From contig NZ_AOMC01000091.1 of the NCBI RefSeq assembly GCF_000336695.1, forward strand, positions 56,653 to 120,652: a stretch of DNA of 64,000 bases, given 5' to 3'. Below the pieces are notes generated by a model. The model searched no databases and was not told the DNA's origin. It saw only the letters and a list, made by a program, of their open reading frames with translations. This stretch comes from Halococcus morrhuae DSM 1307 (GTDB lineage Archaea > Halobacteriota > Halobacteria > Halobacteriales > Halococcaceae). A program made the position numbers and the translations under genes. Shown here in pieces: positions 14,787-22,794 of this stretch; positions within the stretch are counted from its first letter, which is position 1, and every line of letters begins with the position of its first letter.

Positions 14787-17528
14787 ATGACGGTCATGAC
14801 CGGGACCGACGCCACACAGCAGGCGACGCTTGGGGACAGCGCCGCCGACGAGACGGCGGCCGCGGGGACGGCGGCAGCGGCGGCGCGGACGGTCGCCGGC
14901 GACGGCGGCGACGAGGCCGAACTCGTCGATCCGAGCGCCCGTCGCTACCCCGACCCCGACGGAACGCTCGACCTCGCCGTCACGCAGGTCGACTACACCA
15001 TCGAGGGATCGGGCAAAAAGGAAACGCCGATCATCCACGTCTTCGGGCGAACCGAAGAAGGCGAGGCCGAGCACGTCCGCGTCCACGGCTTTCGCCCGTA
15101 CTTCTACGCGCCGACGGCGAACATGGATGGCGAGTTCGACCACGACCGCATCACCGGCTCGGAAGCGACCGACGAGAACGGTGAGCCCTACGAAAGCATC
15201 CGTGGCGAGAAACTCACCAAGGTGTTCGGCCAGACGCCCCGCGACGTCGGCCAGATCCGCGATCGGTTCGATCACTACGAGGCGGATATCCTCTTCCCGA
15301 ACCGGTTTCTCATCGACAAGGACATCGGCGGCGGCGTTCGCGTACCTGTCCGCCGCGCGAGCGACGACGCACTCGTCGTTCCCCACGAGGAGGTCGAAGC
15401 GACCGAGATGGAAGCCGACGCGCGTGTCTGCACCTTCGATATCGAGGTCGACGACCGCTCGGGCTTCCCCGAGGACGGCGAGGAGACGATCATCTGTCTG
15501 TCGAGTCACGACTCGCGCACCGACGAGTACATCGTCTGGCTCTACGAGGCCAGCGACGGGATCGGCCCCGACGAACTCGACGGGTACGAGGGGATCGAAG
15601 ACGAGATCGACGCCATCGTCAACTGCTACGGGAGCGAAGAGGCGATGCTCGCCGCGTTTCTGGACTACATCGACGACACCGATCCCGATATTCTGACTGG
15701 CTGGAACTTCACCGATTTCGACGCGCCCTATCTCCTCGATCGGCTGGAGGTACTCGGCGGGGCCGACTGCGAGAGCCACGATCTCGATCCGAACCGACTC
15801 TCGCGGGTGAACGAGGTCTGGCGCTCGGACTGGCAGGGCCCCGACGTCAAGGGCCGAGTCGTCTTCGACCTGCTCTACGCCTACCAGCGCACGCAGTTCT
15901 CCGAGCTCGACTCCTACCGACTCGATGCCGTCGGCGAGGTCGAGCTCGGCGTCGGCAAGGAGCGGTATGCGGGCTCGATCGGCGATCTCTGGGAGGAGAA
16001 CCCCGAACGGCTGCTCGAATACAACCTTCGCGACGTCGAACTCTGCGTCGAGATCGACCGCCAGCAGGACGTGATCCCGTTCTGGCAGGAGGTCGCTTCG
16101 TTCGTGGGCTGCAAGCTCGAAGACGCCACGACGCCGGGTGACACGGTCGACATGTACGTCCTCCACGAGGCCCACGGGAAGTTCGCGCTCCCGTCGAAGG
16201 GCCAGCAGGAGGCGGAGGACTACGAGGGCGGCGCGGTGTTCGAGCCCATTACGGGCGTCCGTGAGATGGTGGCGGTGCTCGACCTCAAGAGTCTCTATCC
16301 GATGTGTATGGTCACGACGAACGCGAGCCCGGAGACGAAAGTCGACCCCGAGCGCTACGACGGCGAGACCTATCACGCACCCAACGGCACGCACTTCCGA
16401 AAGAAGCCGGACGGGATCATCCGGGAGATGGTCGACGAGCTGCTCGCCGAGCGCGACGAGAAGAAGGCCCGACGAGCCGACCACAGCCCGGGCAGCGGGG
16501 CCTACGAGCGCTTCGATCGTCAGCAGTCCGCCGTCAAGGTCATCATGAACTCCCTCTACGGGGTGCTCGGCTGGGAACGGTTCCGCCTCTACGACCGCGA
16601 GATGGGCGCGGCCGTGACCGCGACCGGGCGTGAGGTCATCGAACACACCGAAAACGCTGCAAACGAACTGAACTATCAAGTTGCTTATGGTGACACTGAC
16701 AGCGTCATGCTCGAACTCGGCGGCGACGTCGCCAAGGAGTCGGCCATCGAGCAGGCCGGTACCATCGAAGGACACATCAACGACTCCTACGACGCCTTCG
16801 CCAGCGAGCAGTTGGGAGCCGACAACCATCGCTTCGAGATCGAGTTCGAGAAGCTCTACCGACGGTTCTTCCAAGCGGGCAAGAAGAAACGCTACGCTGG
16901 CCACATCGTCTGGAAGGAGGGCCAGGACGTCGACGACGTCGACATCACGGGCTTCGAATACAAGCGCTCGGATATCGCACCGATCACCAAGAACGTCCAG
17001 CACGAGGTGATCGACCGTATCGTCCACGGTGAGGATCTGGACGACGTCAAACGCTACGTCCGGGGGGTCATCGAACGGTTTGAGGACGGCGACGTGGACA
17101 TCGACGAGGTCGGCGTCCCCGGCGGGATCGGCAAACGACTCGGCAACTACGACACCGACACCGCACAGGTCCGCGGCGCGAAATACGCGAACCTCCTACT
17201 GGGCACGAACTTCCAGCGCGGCAGCAAACCCAAACGGCTCTATCTCGACCGCGTCGACGACCGTTTCTTCCAACGCATCGAATCCGACCAGCCGGAGATC
17301 GCCGAGGACGACCTCTACCGTGAGTTCAAGCGCGACGTGAGCAACGGCGACGGCGTCATCTGCTTCGAGTACGCCGACCAGATTCCCGACGAGTTCGCCA
17401 TCGACTGGCCGAAGATGCTCGACAAGACGCTCAAAGGTCCGATCGCGCGCGTGCTCGAAGCGCTCGACATCTCCTGGGACGAGGTCAAATCCGGCCAGAC
17501 ACAGACCGGGCTCGGGAGCTTCACCTGA
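14787..17528 (+). CDS. polB: Family B DNA polymerase, intein-free
   Basis: A 913-residue B-family replicative DNA polymerase. The exonuclease motif FDIEVDD, polymerase motif A DLKSLYPMC, motif B KVIMNSLYG and motif C YGDTDS are all present, so it should both polymerise and proofread. Inteins are frequent in haloarchaeal polB, but all three usual insertion sites are uninterrupted here. The N-terminal 40 residues are an Ala/Thr/Asp-rich arm. Two close ATGs are possible (14787 and 14796); a T-rich TATA-like box at 14767-14773 would fit a leaderless start at 14796, while 14787 gives a slightly longer product. A short run near motif C (16674-16691) uses codons unlike the rest of the gene. Confidence 0.96.
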   Translation: MTVMTGTDATQQATLGDSAADETAAAGTAAAAARTVAGDGGDEAELVDPSARRYPDPDGTLDLAVTQVDYTIEGSGKKETPIIHVFGRTEEGEAEHVRVHGFRPYFYAPTANMDGEFDHDRITGSEATDENGEPYESIRGEKLTKVFGQTPRDVGQIRDRFDHYEADILFPNRFLIDKDIGGGVRVPVRRASDDALVVPHEEVEATEMEADARVCTFDIEVDDRSGFPEDGEETIICLSSHDSRTDEYIVWLYEASDGIGPDELDGYEGIEDEIDAIVNCYGSEEAMLAAFLDYIDDTDPDILTGWNFTDFDAPYLLDRLEVLGGADCESHDLDPNRLSRVNEVWRSDWQGPDVKGRVVFDLLYAYQRTQFSELDSYRLDAVGEVELGVGKERYAGSIGDLWEENPERLLEYNLRDVELCVEIDRQQDVIPFWQEVASFVGCKLEDATTPGDTVDMYVLHEAHGKFALPSKGQQEAEDYEGGAVFEPITGVREMVAVLDLKSLYPMCMVTTNASPETKVDPERYDGETYHAPNGTHFRKKPDGIIREMVDELLAERDEKKARRADHSPGSGAYERFDRQQSAVKVIMNSLYGVLGWERFRLYDREMGAAVTATGREVIEHTENAANELNYQVAYGDTDSVMLELGGDVAKESAIEQAGTIEGHINDSYDAFASEQLGADNHRFEIEFEKLYRRFFQAGKKKRYAGHIVWKEGQDVDDVDITGFEYKRSDIAPITKNVQHEVIDRIVHGEDLDDVKRYVRGVIERFEDGDVDIDEVGVPGGIGKRLGNYDTDTAQVRGAKYANLLLGTNFQRGSKPKRLYLDRVDDRFFQRIESDQPEIAEDDLYREFKRDVSNGDGVICFEYADQIPDEFAIDWPKMLDKTLKGPIARVLEALDISWDEVKSGQTQTGLGSFT

Positions 17529-17587
17529 ACCTTTTTACTGCGGGGGATCGCGCCCTGCGGGCGCTCAACCCCTTGCAAAAAGGTTCA
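17526..17587. repeat. Nested inverted repeat after polB (terminator or dispersed palindromic element)
   Basis: Perfect 11-bp arms TGAACCTTTTT (17526-17536) and AAAAAGGTTCA (17577-17587) enclose a second GC-rich hairpin (GCGCC-CTGCG-GGCGC around 17550-17564) and a GGGG/CCCC pair. The left arm overlaps the polB stop codon. The T-run and stem fit a transcription terminator, but the size, the nesting and the adjacent CTCCGGTCACTCG-type sequence to about 17660 also fit a dispersed palindromic repeat. I cannot tell which without a genome-wide search. Confidence 0.65.
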
Positions 17588-17731
17588 TCAAAAACTCCCG
17601 CTCGTTCCCTCCGGTCACTCGCGGCGAACCGCGCTCACTCCGTTCGCGCGGACACTACCCGCTCACCGCGACGCACAGCACCGCGTGTGCCCTCATTTTT
17701 GGAGAACAATCGACAATCGGTTCAGTGGGAA

Positions 17732-18973
17732 CTACAGAAGCGTGCTGAGTTCGTTCGCCAGCAGGACGATGAACAGGAGGGCGCTGGCGGTCAGCAGCGT
17801 GTTGAACACCATCCCGTTCCTGTGCGCAGCGGCCACGCGGTCGGAGTTGAGCAGCAACAGGAGCGTGATGGCCAGAAACGGCATGAAGACCGCGCCGAGC
17901 ACGCCGTAGATGATGATTATGAAGACCGGCTCACCGAGGAAATGCAGCAGTAGCGGTGGGAACGTCAGCCAGAGTACGTAGAACGTGTAGGCGCGGGTGT
18001 CCCGAAGCTGATCGGCCTCGACCGGGTTCGAGGAAAATTCGCCCACGAAGTCGGCGAACAGGTACGAGACGCCGTGCCACGTGCCGAGCAACGACGTGAA
18101 CGAGGCCGACCAGAAGCCGATCAGGAAGGCATACCGGAGCACAGGGTGGAGCTGGTTTCCGAGGTTGTCGGCCAGCGCGACCAGTCCATCCTCGCCGGAG
18201 ACGCTCGCGCCGGTGCCGTAGAGCAGCGCCGCGCTCATGACGATCAACGCGATGACGAACAGCCCGGTGATGAGATAGGCCGAGGAGGCATCGCGGCGCA
18301 TCACCGGGATGTAGTTCGGGCTGTCCCAGTCCTTCTCGGCGAGCCAGTAGCCGTAGGACGCCATCGTGATCGTCCCACCCGTGCCGCCGATGAGCCCGAG
18401 CGCGTAGACGATCGATCCCTCCGGCAGCGCGGGGACGCCGGTCCCGATGATTGCACCGAGCTGGGGGAGTACGGCGATCGCGGAGCCGATGACGGTGACG
18501 ACCATCAACACGATGAAGACCGTGATCACGTTCTCGAACGTCTCGTAGCGGTTGGCCAGCACCAACACGGCTCCGAGAATCGGGTGGGCGACCAGGTAGA
18601 TCCAGAACGGTATCGCCGGGAAGAGGGCATTGGCCGCGAGCGACGCCGACGAACTGACCGCAGCGCCGTAGACAAACCCCCACAGAAGGGAGTAGCCACC
18701 GAAGAAGCCGCTCGCCCACCGCCCCAGCGAGTGGATCCCTTCGAGGATGGTTTCGTCAGTTGCCAAGTGATAGCGTCCAACACCCTCGTTCAGTGCGAAT
18801 TTGATAACGATGCCGACGAGCACCGCCCAGATGAAGTTCAATCCGTATCGGTTGCCCGCAACGAGTCCGGCCGCGAGGTCACCGGCACCCACGCCAGTCG
18901 CAGCGACGAGCAAGCCGGGCCCAATCAGCGACCATTCCGGTTCGTCAGATGAATCGTCCGTGTGAGCACTCAT
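17732..18973 (-). CDS. Nramp-related divalent metal transporter with atypical metal-site motif
   Basis: A 413-residue membrane protein with about 11 hydrophobic segments, resembling Nramp (Mn2+/Fe2+, proton-coupled) transporters from its N-terminal GPGLLVAATG helix onward. Classic Nramp proteins carry DPGN in helix 1 and a Met-containing motif in helix 6. Here the helix 1 position reads Gly29-Ala-Gly-Asp32, and the helix 6 region reads GGTGGTITMASYGYW. Key metal ligands are therefore not conserved in their usual form, and the true substrate may differ. The start is ATG 18973, preceded on its strand by a TATA-like box near 19000-19008. The gene converges on polB. Confidence 0.85.
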   Translation of the reverse strand: MSAHTDDSSDEPEWSLIGPGLLVAATGVGAGDLAAGLVAGNRYGLNFIWAVLVGIVIKFALNEGVGRYHLATDETILEGIHSLGRWASGFFGGYSLLWGFVYGAAVSSSASLAANALFPAIPFWIYLVAHPILGAVLVLANRYETFENVITVFIVLMVVTVIGSAIAVLPQLGAIIGTGVPALPEGSIVYALGLIGGTGGTITMASYGYWLAEKDWDSPNYIPVMRRDASSAYLITGLFVIALIVMSAALLYGTGASVSGEDGLVALADNLGNQLHPVLRYAFLIGFWSASFTSLLGTWHGVSYLFADFVGEFSSNPVEADQLRDTRAYTFYVLWLTFPPLLLHFLGEPVFIIIIYGVLGAVFMPFLAITLLLLLNSDRVAAAHRNGMVFNTLLTASALLFIVLLANELSTLL

Positions 18974-19100
18974 CGAGTGTACAGCGGGTCGTGGCTATCG
19001 GATAAATCTAGCTGTGGTCGATCGGATAACTGTAAGTCCTTCGATCGTTGTTTTCACGAACGGTGTGGCGATTTGTGGCACTCACCCCGAGATCGGTTTC

Positions 19101-19583
19101 CTACTGCTCGGTCGCTGGCACACCAGCAACCGTCGCGCCCGCTGGAACGTCCTCGGCCACGAGCGAGTTCGCAGCCACGCGCGCGTCGGCACCGATCTCG
19201 ACACCCGGCAGGACGATCGCCCCCGCGCCGACCATCGCGCGCTCGCCGACGACGACCTCGCCGGTTCGATACTCGTCCTGAAGGAATTCGTGACAGAGCA
19301 GGGTCGCGTCGTAGCCCACGATAGCGTCCTCCCGGAGGGTGATCAGCTCCGGCCAGAAAACGTCGGGTGTGGCTTCGAGGCCCCACGAGACGCCCCGTTC
19401 GACGGTGACGCCGATGCGCCGGAGCGCCCAGTTCTTGAGTCGTAGCGATGGAGCGATGCGCGCGACGAGCACGAAAACGTAGTTGTGCATGATCCGCAAC
19501 GTGCTCTTCGCGTCGGGCCAGTGCCACAGCGAGTTCCGCCGTCCCGGCGTCGAATGGACCGACAGTCGGTCGTGACGGCCCAT
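19101..19583 (-). CDS. Left-handed beta-helix (hexapeptide repeat) acyltransferase
   Basis: A 160-residue protein of the LbH acetyltransferase type. After an N-terminal helical part it shows hexapeptide-repeat strings such as VVVGERAMVGAGAIVLPGVEIGADARVAANS (two runs, about residues 110-145) and ends in AGVPAT, a common end of this fold. Such enzymes transfer acetyl groups from acetyl-CoA to sugars, antibiotics or amino acids; the acceptor is unknown. The ATG overlaps the purD stop by 3 nt (19581-19585 region), so it is co-transcribed with purD. There is no clear functional link to purine synthesis. Confidence 0.85.
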   Translation of the reverse strand: MGRHDRLSVHSTPGRRNSLWHWPDAKSTLRIMHNYVFVLVARIAPSLRLKNWALRRIGVTVERGVSWGLEATPDVFWPELITLREDAIVGYDATLLCHEFLQDEYRTGEVVVGERAMVGAGAIVLPGVEIGADARVAANSLVAEDVPAGATVAGVPATEQ

Positions 19584-20878
19584 CAGCCCTCGTGGCCACG
19601 CAGCTCGGCCATGTGTTCGATGCGGGATTCGACGAGATCGGCCGTCCCGATATCCTCGCGCACCCGCAGCCCGTCCGTGTCGGCCGCGTCGAGCGCATCG
19701 GCCGCGATCTCCTCGGCCTCCTCGATGCTCTCGGCGACCCCGACGACCGCGAACGCCCGCGAGGTCGTCGTGTAGATGCCGTCGTCGCGCTCGTCGACGC
19801 TCGCGTAGAACAACAGCGCGTCGCCTGCGCTCTCGGGGTCGATCCCGACTTTCGCACCCGCGTCAGGGTCTTCGGGATAGCCTGCGGGCACGGCGTACTT
19901 GCAGACGGTCGCCCGCTCGTTGAAGGCGAGCTCGGGGAGGTCGCCGTCACGGGCCGCCGTGAGAACGTCGAGGAAGTCGGTGTCGAGGAGCGGCAGGGTG
20001 TTCATCGCCTCGGGATCGCCGAAGCGCGCGTTGAATTCGACGACTGTCGGCCCCTCTGCCGTGAGCATGAACTGGCCGTAGAGCACGCCCGTGTAGTCGT
20101 CGAGGGCGTCTACCGTCTCCTCGATGATCGACACGGCCGCGTCGTAGTCCGCCTCGGTCATGAACGGGAGTTCGCGTGTGGCGGCGCTGTAACTTCCCAT
20201 CCCGCCCGTATTGGGCCCCTCGTCGCCCTCGTAGGCACGCTTGTGGTCCTGGACGGCCGGCGTCGTCCGCACTTCGCCGTCGGCCACGAACGCCTGCACG
20301 GTGAACTCCTCACCGACGAGACGCTCTTCGAGCACGACACGGTCGTAGTCCGACTCGCGGAGGTACTCCTTCGCCTCTTCAGGAGTGAGCTGCTCGCCGA
20401 TGACGCGCACGCCCTTGCCGCCGGTGAGGCCGGCGGGTTTCACCACCAGATCGCCGTCGCTGTCGTCGATATGTTCGCAGGCCCGTTCCGTATCGTCGAA
20501 CGTCGCGAACCCTGGGCAGCCGGGGATGTCGTGCTCGCGCATGAACCGGCGCTGATAGGCCTTGTCGGTCTCGATGCGTGCCGCGTCGGCCCGCGGACCG
20601 AACGGAAAAACCCCATTTTCGGCGAGCGCGTCGGCGACACCCGCCTGAAGCGGAGCCTCGGGGCCGACGACCGCGAGCGTCGCGTCGACTTCCTCGGCGT
20701 AGGCGACGACGGCCTGCGGGGTCGTCGTATCCAGGCTCTCGAACCCTGCCGCAAGATCGGCGATCCCCGGGTTCCGGGTGCCCGCACAGCCGTAGAGCTC
20801 CGCGTCGCTGTCGGCGAGGGCGCGCGCGATGGCGTGTTCGCGACCGCCGCCACCGACGAGAAGCACGGTCTCGTGCAT
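19583..20878 (-). CDS. purD: Phosphoribosylamine-glycine ligase
   Basis: A 431-residue GAR synthetase, which joins phosphoribosylamine and glycine with ATP in de novo purine synthesis. It begins with the typical VLLVGGGGREHAIARAL dinucleotide-like loop and continues with the ATP-grasp domain, including VVKPAGLTGGKGV, GEEFTVQAF and VVEFNARFGDPEA, followed by the C-terminal domain. Length is normal. It runs leftward and overlaps the downstream acyltransferase gene. No other purine gene lies nearby. Confidence 0.97.
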   Translation of the reverse strand: MHETVLLVGGGGREHAIARALADSDAELYGCAGTRNPGIADLAAGFESLDTTTPQAVVAYAEEVDATLAVVGPEAPLQAGVADALAENGVFPFGPRADAARIETDKAYQRRFMREHDIPGCPGFATFDDTERACEHIDDSDGDLVVKPAGLTGGKGVRVIGEQLTPEEAKEYLRESDYDRVVLEERLVGEEFTVQAFVADGEVRTTPAVQDHKRAYEGDEGPNTGGMGSYSAATRELPFMTEADYDAAVSIIEETVDALDDYTGVLYGQFMLTAEGPTVVEFNARFGDPEAMNTLPLLDTDFLDVLTAARDGDLPELAFNERATVCKYAVPAGYPEDPDAGAKVGIDPESAGDALLFYASVDERDDGIYTTTSRAFAVVGVAESIEEAEEIAADALDAADTDGLRVREDIGTADLVESRIEHMAELRGHEG

Positions 20879-20977
20879 GTGCAGTGGGCCGGCGCGGGCG
20901 ACCTAAGCGTTGTCCTTCACGGACTGGTTCGGATCGCGGGACGACGGATGGACCATCCGAGTGGACAGCAGAACGGC

Positions 20978-21793
20978 TCAGAGACCAATTTTCGTCGCGA
21001 GCTGCTCGTCGATTCCGCCGCCGATCTCGAAGAGGCGTCTCATCTCCTCGTCGGCAAGTTCGAAATCGAAGACATCGGCGTTCCGCTCGATGTGGTCGGG
21101 ATTCGACGACCGCGGGATCGTCGCAACCATCGGCTGCTGGAGCAGCCACCGGAGCGCGATCTGTCGGACCGTCTTTCCGTGTGTCTCGGCAATGGCTGCG
21201 AGTTCCTCGTCTTCGAGCGCCGAGCCGAGCTTGAGCGGACTGTAGGCGGTGAGCAGTACGTCTTCGTCGATGCAGAACGGGAGGAGATCGGGCTGATGGC
21301 TGGTGAGACTGTACTCGACCTGATTGGTGAAGATCGGTGCCGTCGAGTGCTCGATGGCGTTCCGTGTCTCCTCGACCGAGAAGTTCGAGACGCCGATATG
21401 GCGGACGGCTCCGTCTGCGACGAGTTCGTTCATCGCGTCGAGCGTCTCCTCGTGAGGGACGTTCTGCTCCGGCGAGTGGATGAGCAACAGATCGACGTAC
21501 TCCATGTCGAGCCGGTCGAGGCTGGCGTGTGTCGAGTCGATGACCGCCTCGTGGGCGCGGTTGTCCCGTGTCAGTTTCGTCGTCACGAACAGCTCCTCGC
21601 GCGCGACGTCCGACTCGTCGACCGCCGCCCCGACCGCCGACTCGCTGTCGTACATCTGTGCGGTGTCGATATGTCGATAGCCGGCCGCGAGCGCCGCCTC
21701 GACGGCCCGTTGGCGCTCCTCGTCGGTGTCCATGCCGGCGGTGCCGAAGCCGAGCGCGGGGACGTCCACACCACCGACCGTGACGTGTCTCAT
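20978..21793 (-). CDS. Aldo/keto reductase
   Basis: A 271-residue NADPH-dependent aldo/keto reductase with the complete catalytic tetrad: Asp43, Tyr48, Lys73 and His106 (in LLIHSPEQN). The (beta/alpha)8 core and the C-terminal coenzyme site (TIPRSSNPDHIERN) are recognisable. It is shorter than eukaryotic AKRs but typical of the bacterial/archaeal AKR5-like group. The substrate is not predictable. It starts at ATG 21793 and lies upstream of purD on the same strand with about 100 nt between. Confidence 0.93.
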   Translation of the reverse strand: MRHVTVGGVDVPALGFGTAGMDTDEERQRAVEAALAAGYRHIDTAQMYDSESAVGAAVDESDVAREELFVTTKLTRDNRAHEAVIDSTHASLDRLDMEYVDLLLIHSPEQNVPHEETLDAMNELVADGAVRHIGVSNFSVEETRNAIEHSTAPIFTNQVEYSLTSHQPDLLPFCIDEDVLLTAYSPLKLGSALEDEELAAIAETHGKTVRQIALRWLLQQPMVATIPRSSNPDHIERNADVFDFELADEEMRRLFEIGGGIDEQLATKIGL

Positions 21794-21862
21794 ACACCGG
21801 CATGGATGGCCACGGTCAAACGACTGTCGGGGACAAAACGGGGAAACGGAAGGGGGTTCCCC

Positions 21863-21874
21863 GTTGTTTATACC
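21863..21874 (+). promoter_or_regulatory. TATA-like promoter for the 95-residue protein gene
   Basis: A TATA-like box (GTTTATACC) at about 21865-21873 lies 23-30 nt before the ATG at 21896. This spacing suggests a leaderless or nearly leaderless transcript, which is common in haloarchaea. Confidence 0.5.
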
Positions 21875-21895
21875 GCTTGCCCGAGAGCCATCGGT

Positions 21896-22183
21896 ATGGC
21901 AGACGTAACCATCGACATGAGCGACCGATTGCTCGAAGAGGCCGCCGCACGACTCGACGAGACGGACACGGGGGATGCTGGCAGCCCGCTGACCGTCGCG
22001 CTCGAAAATCTGGATCCGCGCGAGGCGGTCGGGTTCGTCGAGGGCGCGCTCGATGCGGGCTACGCGGTCTCAGTCACCGGGATCGAGACGGACGTCTCGC
22101 GCCACGGCTCGGTCATCGAGATGGTCCAGAACGACGCCGAGGTCGTCCACATCGATCGACTGACCGCCGACCTCGACGCCTGA
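21896..22183 (+). CDS. Small conserved acidic protein of unknown function
   Basis: The 95-residue protein is acidic and soluble, with no membrane segment. It begins ADVTIDMSDRLLEEAAARLDE and has a helix-rich N-terminal half and a beta/alpha C-terminal half (SVTGIETDVSRHGSVIEMVQNDAEVVHIDR). I do not recognise the family. The much longer open frame that contains it upstream is noise from the antisense of purD and the reductase; the ATG at 21896 sits behind a TATA-like box. It is monocistronic and ends close to a converging gene. Confidence 0.75.
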   Translation: MADVTIDMSDRLLEEAAARLDETDTGDAGSPLTVALENLDPREAVGFVEGALDAGYAVSVTGIETDVSRHGSVIEMVQNDAEVVHIDRLTADLDA

Positions 22184-22211
22184 GATCGTTACGGTTCACC
22201 GTTAGGGGAAG

Positions 22212-22706
22212 CTACTCGGTCGAATCGTCGTGTGCGCTCTGTATCGACTGGTTTTGTAGCGCGGCGGCCGTGTTCTGGATCGAACGCATCGTGCTCGCCG
22301 TCGCCATCACCGAGTTCATCAGCGCCTGCTGGCTCGCGCCGTCGGGATAGAGACGGTCTTCGAGGAGGATCGAGTGGATGCGGGGGAACTCGCAGGGGTC
22401 GCCCTCGTCGTCGAGAAAGGTGTAAAAGCCCGGTGCGCCGGCGAGAACCGGGTTCAGGCCCAACAGGAGCTCCTGGCGGCGCTCCGCGTTCTCGACGAGC
22501 GCCGCGACGCGATCGGTGTCGAAGGTACACTCGCCGACGACGCGCAGCGGCCCCCAGGTCTCCTCCTTGATCACGTGCAGGGGCAGTCGCGACAGCTGGA
22601 GCTGGAGGTTGTACTCGGCTCCGTCCCCGGATTCGCTCTCAACACCCTGAACGACCGACTCGTCGAGCCACGCCTCGGTCTGCTCGCGGCTGAGGTGGGT
22701 CGCCAT
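22212..22706 (-). CDS. Conserved protein, possibly DUF2299 family
   Basis: A 164-residue acidic protein. It has a short helical start (SREQTEAWLDESVV), then beta-rich sequence (YNLQLQLSRLPLHVIKE) and a helical C-terminus (SQQALMNSVMATASTMRSIQNTAAALQNQ) rich in Asn, Gln and Ser. The middle resembles the DUF2299 family known from Halobacteria, but I could not confirm this. No catalytic motif is visible. The start is set at ATG 22706; an upstream ATG (22733) would add nine residues and is less likely. Function unknown. Confidence 0.75.
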   Translation of the reverse strand: MATHLSREQTEAWLDESVVQGVESESGDGAEYNLQLQLSRLPLHVIKEETWGPLRVVGECTFDTDRVAALVENAERRQELLLGLNPVLAGAPGFYTFLDDEGDPCEFPRIHSILLEDRLYPDGASQQALMNSVMATASTMRSIQNTAAALQNQSIQSAHDDSTE

Positions 22707-22794
22707 CCCGGATGGTGGGCTCGCGCTCGGCAAGAACCTACTGCCGGCGAGGGCGGGCGATGGTGTTTACCCGTCCGCGGTGTCTATCGGATCC

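Noticed and set aside
15700..16710. Possible intein in polB
   Set aside because: Motifs A, B and C read through without an insertion, and protein length is normal for an intein-free polymerase. Only a codon-use anomaly remains.
14358..17027. Long open frame on the minus strand across polB (889 codons)
   Set aside because: It is the antisense of polB and composed of Val/Asp/Arg-rich noise typical of high-GC shadows. Only its last 115 codons (from GTG 14705) look like a real gene.
18974..19100. Small gene between the Nramp-like gene and the acyltransferase
   Set aside because: The 127-bp gap contains only short, unsupported frames; the visible features fit promoters for the Nramp-like gene.
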